From Odoribacteraceae bacterium (GTDB lineage Bacteria > Bacteroidota > Bacteroidia > Bacteroidales > Marinifilaceae), in NCBI GenBank assembly GCA_031267995.1, contig JAIRXZ010000088.1, positions 1 to 27,307 on the forward strand: 27,307 nt of DNA. The letters are read 5' to 3'. Positions within the stretch are counted from its first letter, which is position 1; each line of letters opens with the position of its first letter. The notes under the pieces were generated by a model, which ran no database searches, was not told where the DNA came from, and saw only the letters and a list, made by a program, of their open reading frames with translations. The position numbers and the translations under genes were made by a program. Positions 8,733 to 18,554 of the stretch are shown piece by piece.

Positions 8733-10256
8733 TTATCTTCCAATCTCGTAGTAGGGGTTCTGGACGAGCAGGGGGTTGGCAAGCAACTCCTTCGCGGCGA
8801 TGGGCAGGTAGTGCGCGTTGTTGTCGAGCAGTACCGAACGCGCCCACGAGGGACTCGCGGCGGTGCTTTCCATCACTTTGTTGATCAGGAATCTCTCCTT
8901 GTACTTGTAGTTGTTTCTTTTGGCGAAGCGCAGGAGGTCGTACCACCTCTTGCCCTCGCTGGCCAGTTCCATGCAACGCTCCGTCAGGATGATGTCCAGG
9001 ACGTTTTCCTCGTTGATGTCCCCGGGGTCAATCTGCGCGTCGAGCAGCGAGGAGCGGTGCCTCACCTGGTTGACGAGCGCCAGCGCCTCCTGCCAACGGC
9101 TGGCTCCTCCCAGCATGGTCAGCGCCTCGGCCTTCATCAGCATGACGTCGGCCACGCGGTAGATGATGTAATTCGCGTCAGCGCGCGCCCGTTTGTTGTC
9201 GGTGGAGTGCGCGCCTCCCCCGTAGTATTTCCACACGTAGCCCTCCGTGATGTCGCCCCCGCCGTTCTTCTCCCTGTCGGTGGCGTATGACCCGAATAGC
9301 CCGCGTCCGAGGCTGGCATCCACGAGCCGAACGGCCGACTCGTCTACCCATTGTTGCAGCATCCAGTTCGTGTAGAAGTAGGTGCCGCCCGTGGGGCCGA
9401 CTTTGTCGCACAGCGAGTTTTTCTGGTTAGCGTCCACCGCCATGTCCCACTGCACCTCGAAGATGGATTCGATGCTGTTGCCCGGGTAGAACATCGTGAA
9501 CCACTCCATGGGATCCTCCATGAACTTGGGTGCGCGCTCGCCCCCCTCCAGGATGTTGTTGCAATACACGACGGCGTTGTCGTAATCCTCGTCCCACAGG
9601 CTCACGTCGGCCATCAGGGCGTACAGCGCCCAGCGGGTGGCGCGTCCCTTGGTCTCCCACTCTTTGGGGAAGAAAGCTTTGGCGGCCTTGGTCTCCAGCG
9701 CCAGGCGGATGTCGGTTTTGATCTGCGCGATCACCTCCTCCGCCGGCGACGCTGCCTTTTCGTAGGGTTCGCTGTCGTCCACGTAAGGGACGGTGATGAG
9801 CGGGACTTCCTTGAAGTTGCGGATCAGGTAGAAGTAGCTCAACGCCCGGATGAAGTAGGCCTCCACCATGTAAGAGTTCATCACCGGCTCCTCGAATGTT
9901 TCGTCAATCATGATCACCTGCGGGGCGTAGGTGAGCACCGAGTTGGCCATGTTGATGGCCTGGTAGAGCGCCGACCAGTCGCAGATCTTTTCCGAGGGGG
10001 TTACCCGGAATATGTCGAGATTGTTCGAGGCGCCATAAACGCTTCCCCCGCGCATCTCTCCCCAGTCGAACAACGTGGGCACCGCGTTCCTGAACTTCAC
10101 GTACCCGGCGTTGAGCACGGCCAACACCTCCTCTTTACTTTTCCAGAACTTGTCGCTGGTTTGCTCGTTTTCGGGCAGGATGGTCAACCAGTCCTTGCAA
10201 CCGCTGAACGCGATCACGCCCAGCAGCAGTAATAAAGTACACCGTATTTGTTTCAT
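8733..10256 (-). CDS. SusD/RagB-family glycan-binding lipoprotein (first pair)
   Basis: This 507-residue lipoprotein has lipobox FSGC (Cys20) and mature start KDWLTILPENEQTSDKFW, a classic RagB/SusD N-terminus. The C-terminal part carries the family signature ILTERCMELASEGKRWYDLLRF. Its length is typical. It should sit on the cell surface over the SusC channel encoded immediately upstream; only three bases separate the SusC stop from this start, so translation is probably coupled. Codons are G- and C-ending (GAG, AAG, GTG), like the preceding SusC and unlike the second SusD. The ligand is unknown. Confidence 0.95.
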   Translation of the reverse strand: MKQIRCTLLLLLGVIAFSGCKDWLTILPENEQTSDKFWKSKEEVLAVLNAGYVKFRNAVPTLFDWGEMRGGSVYGASNNLDIFRVTPSEKICDWSALYQAINMANSVLTYAPQVIMIDETFEEPVMNSYMVEAYFIRALSYFYLIRNFKEVPLITVPYVDDSEPYEKAASPAEEVIAQIKTDIRLALETKAAKAFFPKEWETKGRATRWALYALMADVSLWDEDYDNAVVYCNNILEGGERAPKFMEDPMEWFTMFYPGNSIESIFEVQWDMAVDANQKNSLCDKVGPTGGTYFYTNWMLQQWVDESAVRLVDASLGRGLFGSYATDREKNGGGDITEGYVWKYYGGGAHSTDNKRARADANYIIYRVADVMLMKAEALTMLGGASRWQEALALVNQVRHRSSLLDAQIDPGDINEENVLDIILTERCMELASEGKRWYDLLRFAKRNNYKYKERFLINKVMESTAASPSWARSVLLDNNAHYLPIAAKELLANPLLVQNPYYEIGR

Positions 10257-10259
10257 AAT

Positions 10260-13200
10260 TTAGAAGTTTAAATTAATGCCGAAGGACGATCTGATGGCCT
10301 TGGGGGTTTGCGCCTTGTCCTCCACCAGACCGGGGCCGGAGGGCAAACTCACTTCGGGATCCTGCCCGGTATAGTTCGTCCACGTGAGCAGGTCGTACGC
10401 CGTGATAAAGACGTTCACGCGGTTAAGCCCCCAGCGCGAGGTGATGCGCTTCGGGACGGTGTAGTTCAGGGAGAGCGTTTTGAAGCGAAGGAACGAGGCG
10501 TCCTCCACGAAACGATCCGACCCCAGGTAGTTGTACCCGTAATTGTACAGTGCGCGGGGGATATCCGTGTCATCGCCCTCGTTCCGCCAGCGTTTCAGCA
10601 CGGCCGTGCTTTGGTTATCCTTCCCGTACATGGCCTCGCTGGTCATGCGGGCGCGGTTGATTACCTTTTGCCCGACGCGGCCGTGGAAGAAGGCCGTGAG
10701 CAACCAATCCTTGTACTTCAGGGAGAAGCCGCCGCCGCCGATAAAGAGCGGCATGGCGTTGCCCAGGTAGACGATGTCGTATTGGTTGATGATCCCGTCC
10801 ACGTTCACGTCCTGGTACCTGGCATCACCGGGAGCCACCACCACGCTGCCATTTTTCAGGGTGATGGGCACCCCTGTCAGATCCATCATCACGTTCCCCT
10901 GCCTGTCCCGCGCGTAGGTCTCTGCCTGGTTTTGGTAGACCCCCTCGTAGCGGTACCCGTAGAACGATCCCACCGGATTCCCGGCGATCACCCGTTGCGC
11001 GTACTGTCCGTTCTTGAACTCGTACTGCTCCTGCCTCATATTATCCGGCAGTTTATTGATCTTGTTCACGTTCTTGCTCACGTTGGCGTTGAGGGTAAAC
11101 AGCCAGTTCTTGTCGCGGAACGCCTCGTACTCCACGCGGAACTCCATGCCCCAGTTCGACATTTCGCCAGAGTTGAAGTAGCGAATCTCCGAGAAGCCCG
11201 TCGAGGAGGGAATATCAATATCCTTCTGCAGGAGATCCTTTTTCCTGCGCGTGTACCAGTCGAAGGTGAAATAAAGTTTCCGCTTCAGGACGGAGATGTC
11301 CGCGCCGACGTTATACTCCGTGGAGGTCTCCCACTTCAGTTTATCCAGCTGAATCCGCACCGGCTCGATGGCCACGTTGTCGATATATCCGGGGGTCAAC
11401 GCCTTGAAGGTGCCGATGTAGGGAGCCGATCCGCCGGGTGATGTCCCGCTTCGCCCGACTCCCACGCGAATCTTCGCGGACTCCAGCCACGCGGCCTCCT
11501 TCAGGAAAGGCTCCTCGTGTGCCAGCCACGCCACGCCGTAAGCGTCGAAAAGGCCGAAGCGGTTGGAATTACCCATGGACGAGTTCCCCTCCATGTTGAT
11601 GTTCCCGGAGAGGATGTAGCGATCCAGGAAGGTATAGTTCACGTTCAGCGTCGTCGTCATCTTGCGCGGCTTGGAGCTGCCCGATCCCATGCCGACGACC
11701 TTTCCCCCGGAGGTAGGATCCGCCAGGTTTGGCGACGAGTTGCCGTAAGTTTGGCTGGAGTAGCTGGAGTTGTTGGACGATGTGGTTTTGAACACGGCCG
11801 TGGCCACCACCTCGTGCACGTCCTCCCAGTTTTTGGTAAAGAGCAGCTTGTTATCCGTCACGATGGACATCTTATCCGAAAGCATATCCGCGCTGCGATT
11901 GAAGTACTCGTTTGTCCACACCACGCCGGTGGCCGATTGCGGGAGGAATTTCTGGTTTTTGGTAGCCCCGATCGTCATCGACACCAGCCCGACGTAGGTC
12001 AAGCTGGGAACGATCTTGTAGTTCAGCCTGAAATTCATCTTCGCCTCGCGCCCCATCGTGGTGTTGTACGACTCTTTGGCCATGGCCACGGGGTTGAAGT
12101 TACTCCCGCCGCTGTTATACGCCCCCTGGAAATCCTCCTGGGGCGAGAAATAGAGGGACGTCCGTTTCCCCGTCACGTCATCAATCCAGTAGGGACTTTT
12201 ATTCGGCATCTTCTTCAGCGCCTCGGAGCGGGCGTTGTGGTAATTATCATCCCGGTCGCTTTGGGAATAGGAAAAATCGGCATCCACGCGCAACTGATCC
12301 GAGAAGAAGTAATTAATGTTCAGCGAGGAACTCAAACGCTTCAGGGCAGTACCGATGCTCGTCCCTCCCTCGTACAGGTACCCCAGGGAGAAGCGGTAAA
12401 CGGCCTTATCGCCGCCGCCCGACATGGAAAAGTTATTGTCGGAGGTCAACGCCGCGCTGCGCACCTCGTTCAGCCACTTCGTGTTTTGGTTATACTCGTC
12501 GAAATATATCCACCCCGGGTTATAATTCAGTTCAGGGGTATCGAAAAGCAGGTTCAGTTCGGTAATGGAAAACGCGAGACCCTTGGCATTGGCCGCGTTC
12601 CAGATGGCATCCTGCATCATGGCCACGTACTGGTTGCCGTCCAGCATGGGGATGGTATTCGGCTCCTGCTTCACGCTAAACTTGGAGGAGAGCGTGAACG
12701 TCGTCGGCCCCTTCGCCCCCTTTTTGGTGGTGATCAGCAGCACGCCGTTGGCGCCTTTACTTCCCCAGATGGCGGTAGCGGAAGCATCCTTCAGCACCTC
12801 GATACTCTCGATATCGGCGGGATTGATATTCAACAAAGCCCCGAAATCCTCCTCGCTCGCGGTGGCGAACTCGAAATCGGTATCAATCTCCTCGTCGCGG
12901 GGGACGCCATCGATCACGATCAGCGGCTCCGAGGAGGCGTTCAGCGAGCTGGTACCGCGGATGCGGATGGCGCTCCGCGAGCCGGGGTCGCCACCGAGGA
13001 TAATATCCACGCCACTCAGACGCCCTTGCAACGCCTCGTCCACGGAACTGACCGGGGAAACCTCCATGATGTCGTCCAGCCGGATGCGTTGCGTGGCCGA
13101 AACCACCTGCCTGTCCGTCAAACCCATGTCATTGCGGCGGGCGCTCCCGATCACCGTCACCTCGTCCATCATCACCTGGTCGGACTCCAGCATGACGTCG

Positions 13201-13499
13201 ATTGTCCGCTGCCCGGTGTACTTGATGGATTGGGTTTTCATCCCGATGAAAGAGAAAATCAGGTTAAGATTCCCCTCTCCCTCGGGCACTTTCAGGGAAA
13301 ACTCCCCGCTGGTTCCCGTCGCCACCCCCGTGAGGAAACGGTTTTGACTATTGGAAAACACCACGTTCGCCCCCACGATGCGCTCTTTTTTACCGTTGAC
13401 TGTTTCAGAGACGGTACCGGTCACGATGCGTTGCCCGAAAACTTCCCCCGCCGTCAGCAGCAAGAGAAGCGGTAGTATGATGTGCTTAAACATTTTCAT
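10260..13499 (-). CDS. SusC/RagA-family TonB-dependent transporter (first pair)
   Basis: This 1079-residue transporter has a signal peptide ending near EVFGQ (residue 23). A carboxypeptidase-D-like domain follows (about 25-105), then a TonB-box-like MDEVTVIGSA at 111-120. The plug contains LQGRLSGVDII, IRIRGTSSLNASSEPLIVIDG and the SusC signature IESIEVLKDASATAIWGSKGANG-like stretch. A beta-barrel ends in FGINLNF. No STN signalling domain is present. It should import oligosaccharides with TonB/ExbBD energy, as the partner of the SusD encoded next. It is the third gene of the operon, ten bases after the four-FAS1 gene. Codon use is rich in GAG, AAG and GTG, which contrasts sharply with the second SusC gene. 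Confidence 0.95.
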   Translation of the reverse strand: MKMFKHIILPLLLLLTAGEVFGQRIVTGTVSETVNGKKERIVGANVVFSNSQNRFLTGVATGTSGEFSLKVPEGEGNLNLIFSFIGMKTQSIKYTGQRTIDVMLESDQVMMDEVTVIGSARRNDMGLTDRQVVSATQRIRLDDIMEVSPVSSVDEALQGRLSGVDIILGGDPGSRSAIRIRGTSSLNASSEPLIVIDGVPRDEEIDTDFEFATASEEDFGALLNINPADIESIEVLKDASATAIWGSKGANGVLLITTKKGAKGPTTFTLSSKFSVKQEPNTIPMLDGNQYVAMMQDAIWNAANAKGLAFSITELNLLFDTPELNYNPGWIYFDEYNQNTKWLNEVRSAALTSDNNFSMSGGGDKAVYRFSLGYLYEGGTSIGTALKRLSSSLNINYFFSDQLRVDADFSYSQSDRDDNYHNARSEALKKMPNKSPYWIDDVTGKRTSLYFSPQEDFQGAYNSGGSNFNPVAMAKESYNTTMGREAKMNFRLNYKIVPSLTYVGLVSMTIGATKNQKFLPQSATGVVWTNEYFNRSADMLSDKMSIVTDNKLLFTKNWEDVHEVVATAVFKTTSSNNSSYSSQTYGNSSPNLADPTSGGKVVGMGSGSSKPRKMTTTLNVNYTFLDRYILSGNINMEGNSSMGNSNRFGLFDAYGVAWLAHEEPFLKEAAWLESAKIRVGVGRSGTSPGGSAPYIGTFKALTPGYIDNVAIEPVRIQLDKLKWETSTEYNVGADISVLKRKLYFTFDWYTRRKKDLLQKDIDIPSSTGFSEIRYFNSGEMSNWGMEFRVEYEAFRDKNWLFTLNANVSKNVNKINKLPDNMRQEQYEFKNGQYAQRVIAGNPVGSFYGYRYEGVYQNQAETYARDRQGNVMMDLTGVPITLKNGSVVVAPGDARYQDVNVDGIINQYDIVYLGNAMPLFIGGGGFSLKYKDWLLTAFFHGRVGQKVINRARMTSEAMYGKDNQSTAVLKRWRNEGDDTDIPRALYNYGYNYLGSDRFVEDASFLRFKTLSLNYTVPKRITSRWGLNRVNVFITAYDLLTWTNYTGQDPEVSLPSGPGLVEDKAQTPKAIRSSFGINLNF

Positions 13500-13508
13500 A
13501 TACAGCTC

Positions 13509-15761
13509 TTAATTTTGATATTCGATGACATCCTTGATCAGGTGAAAACCCCCGTCCGTGTAGCTGAACGGGAAATAGTCGAACTGTTCGTCGACATCCA
13601 CCTGGACGTTCCCGTTGGTCAGCACGCTCAGCTTGCTCCCGTTGTCCAGGATGGACAACCGCGCGTACACCACCCCCGTCGGCGTCCGCTCCAGGAGCCT
13701 GCTGGTATTGAACGTCCCGGCGCAGTCGCTCCCGATGTACGGGTAATCCACCAGGCCATTCGCGTCCGTCGACAGGAAGTAATATTGCAGGTACTCGGAA
13801 AGCGCCGCCTTGTCGCTGACCGTGCCATCGGTCTCCACGCCGGGGATCCTCCCGGCGGCAATGGCCTGCGTGACCGCGCTGTTGGTGGGGATAAACACCA
13901 CGAAGTGCGCCCCGATAAAGTTCAGCGACCCGTCGGTGACCAGGTTCGACCCCTGCACCAGTTGCGCGAACTCGTAGAAGGGTCGCGTCGCGTCCCTGTC
14001 GATGCTCAGCAGATCGGAGAGGCGCTGGCTACCGGCGGGCATGAACACCTCGCCGGCGTAAGCGTAAGCGTTTCCGTTAGACCACGCCCCGCCGTCGAAC
14101 AACACCTCGGAGAACGATGCAAACGGGTCATACGCGGCATTATTCACCTTCCCCGCCGTGTAGATGGCGCTGGTGGTGATCTTCCCGTTTTTCACGTACC
14201 AGTAATTGAACGGGCTATTCGTGCGGATCACCCGCGTGCCCGTCGCGGGCAGTGCGGCGCCCCCCGTCACCAGGTGCATGTTCACGATATTCTGCATGGA
14301 GGCGGCGCTCATCGGTTCGGGGATACCGTCCACCTCGATCATCAGGTCGCCGTTCACATCCTTGAGAATGCCCAGCGACGCCAGCTGATCGTTGGTCGGC
14401 ATCAGGGCGACCATCGTCACGTCCGGCGAGGCCAGCGACTCCAGCAGGCTGGAATTTTTCAGCAGATACAAGTACCAGCTAAACTGCTTCCCCTGGAAGG
14501 CTGCCCCCGTGACGGAGCGGTAAATCTCCGGGACGGTCATCTGTTCCAGCCCGTAGAAGACCCCGTTGACGCACATCCGCCGGTCTTGCACCCTGCTCAC
14601 GTCGACGTTGATCTTCGTGCCGAAGCGCGTGCTGATATCCCCCCGCGTGATCTCCTCCGGGAACACCACCAGCCCCGAGTAAACGTGGTTACCAAGTATA
14701 TACTCCATCGCCACCGGATCCACCTCGTTCAGCGAGGTATACCCGCCGGGGCGCCAGTAGCTCTCGAAGAACGCCTCGAAAGCATCGTTGGAAGGAGCAA
14801 AAACGGTATACGAAAGCGCCGAAAGGCCGGAAATATTCCTGAAATCGGAATGTGGCCACTCGTAAGCGATAGGCGGCAAATCGTTGCCGTGGGAATAGAG
14901 ATAAAGATCCGACCCGTTCCCGTACTCCGTCGTCAGCGCGTCATCCTTCACGTACACCGCGAATCGCTCGTACATATCCAGGAACCGGCTATAAGTACTC
15001 TCCTTCTTCTTCATCTCCGTGTAGATAGTCTCCAGCGGCTCCAGCACCTGGTCGATCATGTAGACATACCCGTTATCCGCCACCACCCCGTACTCCGTCA
15101 CGCTCGCGTTGGAGACATTAAACCCGTCGGCGCCCGTCCAGCGCGAGTTGGGATAAAAATACTCGTAATTATACGTCGGATCCACGCGCTTGGAATTAAA
15201 CAGGTAAGAGGAAAACACGGGCAGGAAACGCTCCGGGTGATACAGCGTGATCACCCGCGGCGTGAACGTGGGCAACCCGCTATCATCCACCCCCTCGTCA
15301 TACACCGTCACCTGCTCGTTGGCATCCTGGCTTTTCGTCCGGTGCTTGTAGTATAGCCCCGCCGCGTAGAGGGAATTGGCCACCCCGTCCGGGCGGAAAT
15401 TCTCCAGCATCGTCTTACTATAGGAGTAATACATCAAGTGAAACCCGATCAACTTGCTCACCTCCGCCACCGGCAGTTGATCGATGGAAGAGACATTCCT
15501 GGAAGCCAGGTACACCCGGAAAGCGTCATCATCGGGAGCCATCACCGTCAAAATGCTCTTCCCCTCCACGATGGGTTTAAATCCGGACAACTCCACGCCC
15601 CGCAAGAAAATAGAAAAGTTCCCGCGATCCTCCAGCACCTCCCACGCGCTCCCCTTCAGCCAACCGGGAATTTTGTAATGCTCGTCCATCTTGTTCTCGC
15701 ACGAGGTGAAAACAAGTGCAAGGAGAAACAAGCTCCATATTCGATTACATGTTTTTTTCAT
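13509..15761 (-). CDS. Large lipoprotein with four FAS1-like units
   Basis: This 750-residue lipoprotein has lipobox LVFTSC (Cys21). Four repeats of the FAS1 beta-strand motif are visible: LTVMAPDDDAF (about 71-81), YTVFAPSNDAF (about 318-328), MVALMPTNDQL (about 450-460) and FVVFIPTNSAV (about 620-630). Each is followed, where intact, by an ending of the YVYMIDQVLEPL or FHLIKDVIEY type. The second and third units contain inserts. FAS1 modules mediate adhesion or glycan binding, and tandem FAS1 lipoproteins are recurrent partners of SusCD in Bacteroidota. A role as an elongated surface glycan-binding protein is inferred. The gene lies 44 bases after the glycosidase gene and ten bases before SusC. 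Confidence 0.87.
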   Translation of the reverse strand: MKKTCNRIWSLFLLALVFTSCENKMDEHYKIPGWLKGSAWEVLEDRGNFSIFLRGVELSGFKPIVEGKSILTVMAPDDDAFRVYLASRNVSSIDQLPVAEVSKLIGFHLMYYSYSKTMLENFRPDGVANSLYAAGLYYKHRTKSQDANEQVTVYDEGVDDSGLPTFTPRVITLYHPERFLPVFSSYLFNSKRVDPTYNYEYFYPNSRWTGADGFNVSNASVTEYGVVADNGYVYMIDQVLEPLETIYTEMKKKESTYSRFLDMYERFAVYVKDDALTTEYGNGSDLYLYSHGNDLPPIAYEWPHSDFRNISGLSALSYTVFAPSNDAFEAFFESYWRPGGYTSLNEVDPVAMEYILGNHVYSGLVVFPEEITRGDISTRFGTKINVDVSRVQDRRMCVNGVFYGLEQMTVPEIYRSVTGAAFQGKQFSWYLYLLKNSSLLESLASPDVTMVALMPTNDQLASLGILKDVNGDLMIEVDGIPEPMSAASMQNIVNMHLVTGGAALPATGTRVIRTNSPFNYWYVKNGKITTSAIYTAGKVNNAAYDPFASFSEVLFDGGAWSNGNAYAYAGEVFMPAGSQRLSDLLSIDRDATRPFYEFAQLVQGSNLVTDGSLNFIGAHFVVFIPTNSAVTQAIAAGRIPGVETDGTVSDKAALSEYLQYYFLSTDANGLVDYPYIGSDCAGTFNTSRLLERTPTGVVYARLSILDNGSKLSVLTNGNVQVDVDEQFDYFPFSYTDGGFHLIKDVIEYQN

Positions 15762-15805
15762 AAGCTATCGCGTTTATTTAAAGTATGTGATATGAAAATT
15801 CAATG

Positions 15806-17941
15806 TTAAGGCATCCTCACCAGCCCCTCCCACTTCACCTTCCAATCCTTGGGGATCCCCGGTTCGCGCTCCGTGCAACCGTCATAACCGGCGCACATCA
15901 TCGCCACGGCGGTCAGCAAACCGCCATTTCCCGGCAGGTACACCCGCAGCCGATCGTCCTGGTAATTATGCCCGTTGGGGAGATACGTATTCTTCTGCTC
16001 CTCCATCAGCAACAGGTCAACCGCCTTATCGGGCAACCCCAGGCGCGTGGCGCTCATGGCAGCGAGGGGATAATCCCACCCCCACGTGTCGCCCCAGAAC
16101 CAGTTCTCGTGTATAAAGAGGAACGTCCGCGTCATCGTCTCCTTGTTCACCAGCCGATCCACGGGAGGCAAGAAACCGTACGCCCCCAGCACCATCGGGT
16201 GATCGGACATGTACTGCTTATTGGTATAAGTATCCGGCAAACTCTCCGCCGCCAGGTACAACCCGTCCCGTTCGGCAAAGGGCGGCAACTTGGCCGCGAT
16301 CTCGTCCCACAGCGCCACGCGCTCCAGTCCCAGCCGCGCGCGCCACTCCTGCGCGGTCTTCAGCCCCCAGTGCCAGTACGAAACCTCGAAAGGAGGATTA
16401 TGCGAATTATCCGGCTTCAGCGTCTCCTGCGCGCCATTCACGTGATTCAGCGAATAGACATCCCGATCCTTCTCGTACATCGCGAAATCGGCCATAAACT
16501 CCGCCGTGGCAAACACCAGATCCTGGTACTCCCGCAGCGCCTCGTCGCCAAAGCGCCGGTACAGCAACTCCGCGAAATAGATCGCGTGAGGCTGCTCCCA
16601 AATCAGCAGCGAGCCGACACTCGACGGCGACTCCTGCCCCGACGGGTCGGTCATCTTCATCCACCGCACCCCCTTGAACCCCTGTCGTTCCGCCGTCTTC
16701 CGCGCCTCCTGGAAAGCCCTCCCCTTGTACCACTCCATCGAGGGCTTGATCAGCTCCGCCCGGTTCCACAGCGCGAAATGCACCTGGTGCCACCAGATCA
16801 TCTCCATGTGAAACTTCCCGAACCAGCTATTATAAGTCAACCCCGTCTCCTGCGGGGGCGCCGACCCCGCGCACTGGATCGCCGTCAAATACTGCGAGAG
16901 CACCACCCGCCGTTCCAGCTCGAAAGCGCGCGGATCATCAGTGCCCGAAAAATCAATAGCGCCGCCCGACATCCAAAAATCCTGCCAGTGGGCGGCGCTA
17001 CTGCTCTCCGTCTCCTCGAAACCGGGTAGAATCACCTCGCGCGCGGGGAGAGTAAAGGAACAACTCATCTCGATCGCCGACGCCCCCGGTCGAGGCGTCA
17101 AAATAAAATAATGATCCCCGCCGGCGCTCGCCTCCAGCGTCCCGTTGGAAACCACGTTCACCTGGTACCGCGTGCTATCCAGCGTCCGCGACAGCGTCGC
17201 CCTCCCATCGTCCCCCGCCACCAGCGCGGTTTGGTGCCTCTCCGGCTTGCTCCAGTCGCTCGCCGCGTCGCTATGCTTCCCCGTCGGGTAGGGAAACGTG
17301 AACCGGATCTTCAACTGCCCCTTGGCCACCAGCGCCGACGCCACCCGCGTGGAAATACCATCCACCTCCGGGTGCGCGACCGTCGTCACCTCCACCCGCT
17401 CGCCGTCAAAAAGGAAAGACGAGCGCACGGTGCCCGACCACAAGTCAATCTCCTCCTCGATCCCGGAAATATCCCCCGGCGCCGCCGCCGCCCCGTCCTT
17501 TTGGAGAAGCTCCAGCCCCACGTACCCCAGGTGCAACCGGTGAGGATTCACGCGGAAATACTCCACCGCGCGGGCCGCGTGCGCGGGAGCGCGCAATTGA
17601 ACGGGGTAACTCTCCAGGTGACCCCGCCCGAAATCGTACACGCGCAGCGACTCCTCGAAGCGGTACCCCTCCGTGTTCGGGAAGCTGTGCCACCCCCATT
17701 GCGACTGCGTGCCCAGCGGTACGCCAGCGTCGTACAACTCCGGGAAGGTCTGCAAACCGGTGGCATCCACCGTGAAGGCAAACTCCCCGTTACCCACCGA
17801 CAGCGAGGCACGCGGGTCAAAGCTCGTCACCTTCACGTTGTGCCTGCGCACCAACGACAACCGGTCGATCTCCTTCCCCGTCTCGCACCCCTGGACAACG
17901 CCCCCCAAGAGGGCAATCGCGACAATACACGTGTTTCTCAT
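15806..17941 (-). CDS. GH65-like (alpha/alpha)6-barrel glycosidase lipoprotein
   Basis: This 711-residue protein has a short lipoprotein signal with lipobox VQGC (Cys19), so it is probably anchored in the outer membrane or periplasm. An N-terminal beta-sandwich (about 40-310) contains SVGNGEFAFTVDATGLQTFP. A helical barrel follows (about 330-690). Conserved aromatic and acidic clusters GKFHMEMIWWH (Glu390) and NPPFEVSYWHWG (Glu529) are the likely active-site elements. The layout matches six-hairpin glycosidases of the GH65-like type (clan GH-L); specificity is not predictable. It is the only evident carbohydrate-active enzyme in the operon and its first gene, 93 bases downstream of a -7 box. 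Assignment to the six-hairpin fold is fairly sure; assignment to GH65 itself is less so. Confidence 0.75.
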   Translation of the reverse strand: MRNTCIVAIALLGGVVQGCETGKEIDRLSLVRRHNVKVTSFDPRASLSVGNGEFAFTVDATGLQTFPELYDAGVPLGTQSQWGWHSFPNTEGYRFEESLRVYDFGRGHLESYPVQLRAPAHAARAVEYFRVNPHRLHLGYVGLELLQKDGAAAAPGDISGIEEEIDLWSGTVRSSFLFDGERVEVTTVAHPEVDGISTRVASALVAKGQLKIRFTFPYPTGKHSDAASDWSKPERHQTALVAGDDGRATLSRTLDSTRYQVNVVSNGTLEASAGGDHYFILTPRPGASAIEMSCSFTLPAREVILPGFEETESSSAAHWQDFWMSGGAIDFSGTDDPRAFELERRVVLSQYLTAIQCAGSAPPQETGLTYNSWFGKFHMEMIWWHQVHFALWNRAELIKPSMEWYKGRAFQEARKTAERQGFKGVRWMKMTDPSGQESPSSVGSLLIWEQPHAIYFAELLYRRFGDEALREYQDLVFATAEFMADFAMYEKDRDVYSLNHVNGAQETLKPDNSHNPPFEVSYWHWGLKTAQEWRARLGLERVALWDEIAAKLPPFAERDGLYLAAESLPDTYTNKQYMSDHPMVLGAYGFLPPVDRLVNKETMTRTFLFIHENWFWGDTWGWDYPLAAMSATRLGLPDKAVDLLLMEEQKNTYLPNGHNYQDDRLRVYLPGNGGLLTAVAMMCAGYDGCTEREPGIPKDWKVKWEGLVRMP

Positions 17942-18351
17942 TTTTACTTTTTCCAGTTAATAATTCCCAGGTTTTGTTATCTTCGCGAGCAAACCCCGCG
18001 GCGTACCTGGTATGAACGCGCTGGACGTCTTCACAAATTTATACCTGTTCTCAGACAGCGTCGTGCAATTTTTTGACTTTTTACTTCACTTTTTTGTCTT
18101 TTTCCCATCAAAATCAGTCTTATAGCACGTGTTAATTGTCGTTCGACGCCTCGTTTTTCTCTCCTTTTTCTCTCCTTTTGATGGTCGCGAAGGGGGGTGT
18201 ACGCTGGAAAACGCGCGCTTTTTCTGCCTCGCGCTCGTTCACGAGGGGGGTGACAACGAAAATTTCACGGGATACCATGTTGATGGTATCGTCCCGCCGG
18301 GGGCATCGCCCCGCTTTCGCGATAAATGAAATCAACCGCCCGGAAAACGTG
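17942..18351. other. Intergenic leader of the PUL operon, no gene seen
   Basis: No credible ORF is present. The stretch is AT-rich from 17942 to about 18170 and carries a -7 box at 18034-18041 for the operon. Two adjacent inverted repeats occur further from the operon: GATACCAT/ATGGTATC (18271-18290, loop GTTG) and GGGGC/GCCCC (about 18299-18313). Neither is followed by a clear T run, so they may be regulatory hairpins or binding sites. Confidence 0.5.
18034..18041 (-). promoter_or_regulatory. -7 box of the PUL operon promoter
   Basis: On the minus strand, TAAATTTG (18041-18034) fits the Bacteroidota -7 consensus TAnnTTTG, within TATAAATTTG. A TTG occurs 24 bases upstream, which is longer than the usual spacing, so the -33 element is uncertain. 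An inverted repeat, CTGT/ACAG, lies just upstream and could be a regulator site. The leader would be about 85 nt. Confidence 0.5.
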
Positions 18352-18396
18352 AAAAAAACACCGGCAGCGAGCGGGAACGCCCCGCCGCCGCCGGTG
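18352..18396 (-). terminator. Intrinsic terminator after the ECF sigma gene
   Basis: A seven-base-pair outer stem (CACCGGC/GCCGGTG, arms 18396-18390 and 18365-18359) encloses a GC-rich inner hairpin. Seven T residues follow on the minus strand (18358-18352). It lies about 160 bases past the sigma stop and separates that transcript from the PUL operon. Confidence 0.7.
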
Positions 18397-18554
18397 GACT
18401 GAAAACCTCGCCGCCGCGCCGCCATCGCGCCCCTCGCCACCGCGTTTTTCGCCATGTAGTTTTGAATTTTCGCGGCATCGCTCGCGTTTTTTGCCGCTCT
18501 CTTTTGGTTTTTATTCGCGTCCGTCGCGGGCGCGGAGGCATCGGCGCCGTTCGC

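Noticed and set aside
18132..18455. A 107-residue minus-strand open frame after the sigma gene, as a possible anti-sigma gene
   Set aside because: It covers the terminator and hairpins, lacks FecR motifs or a membrane helix in the right place, and shows no codon bias like its neighbours.
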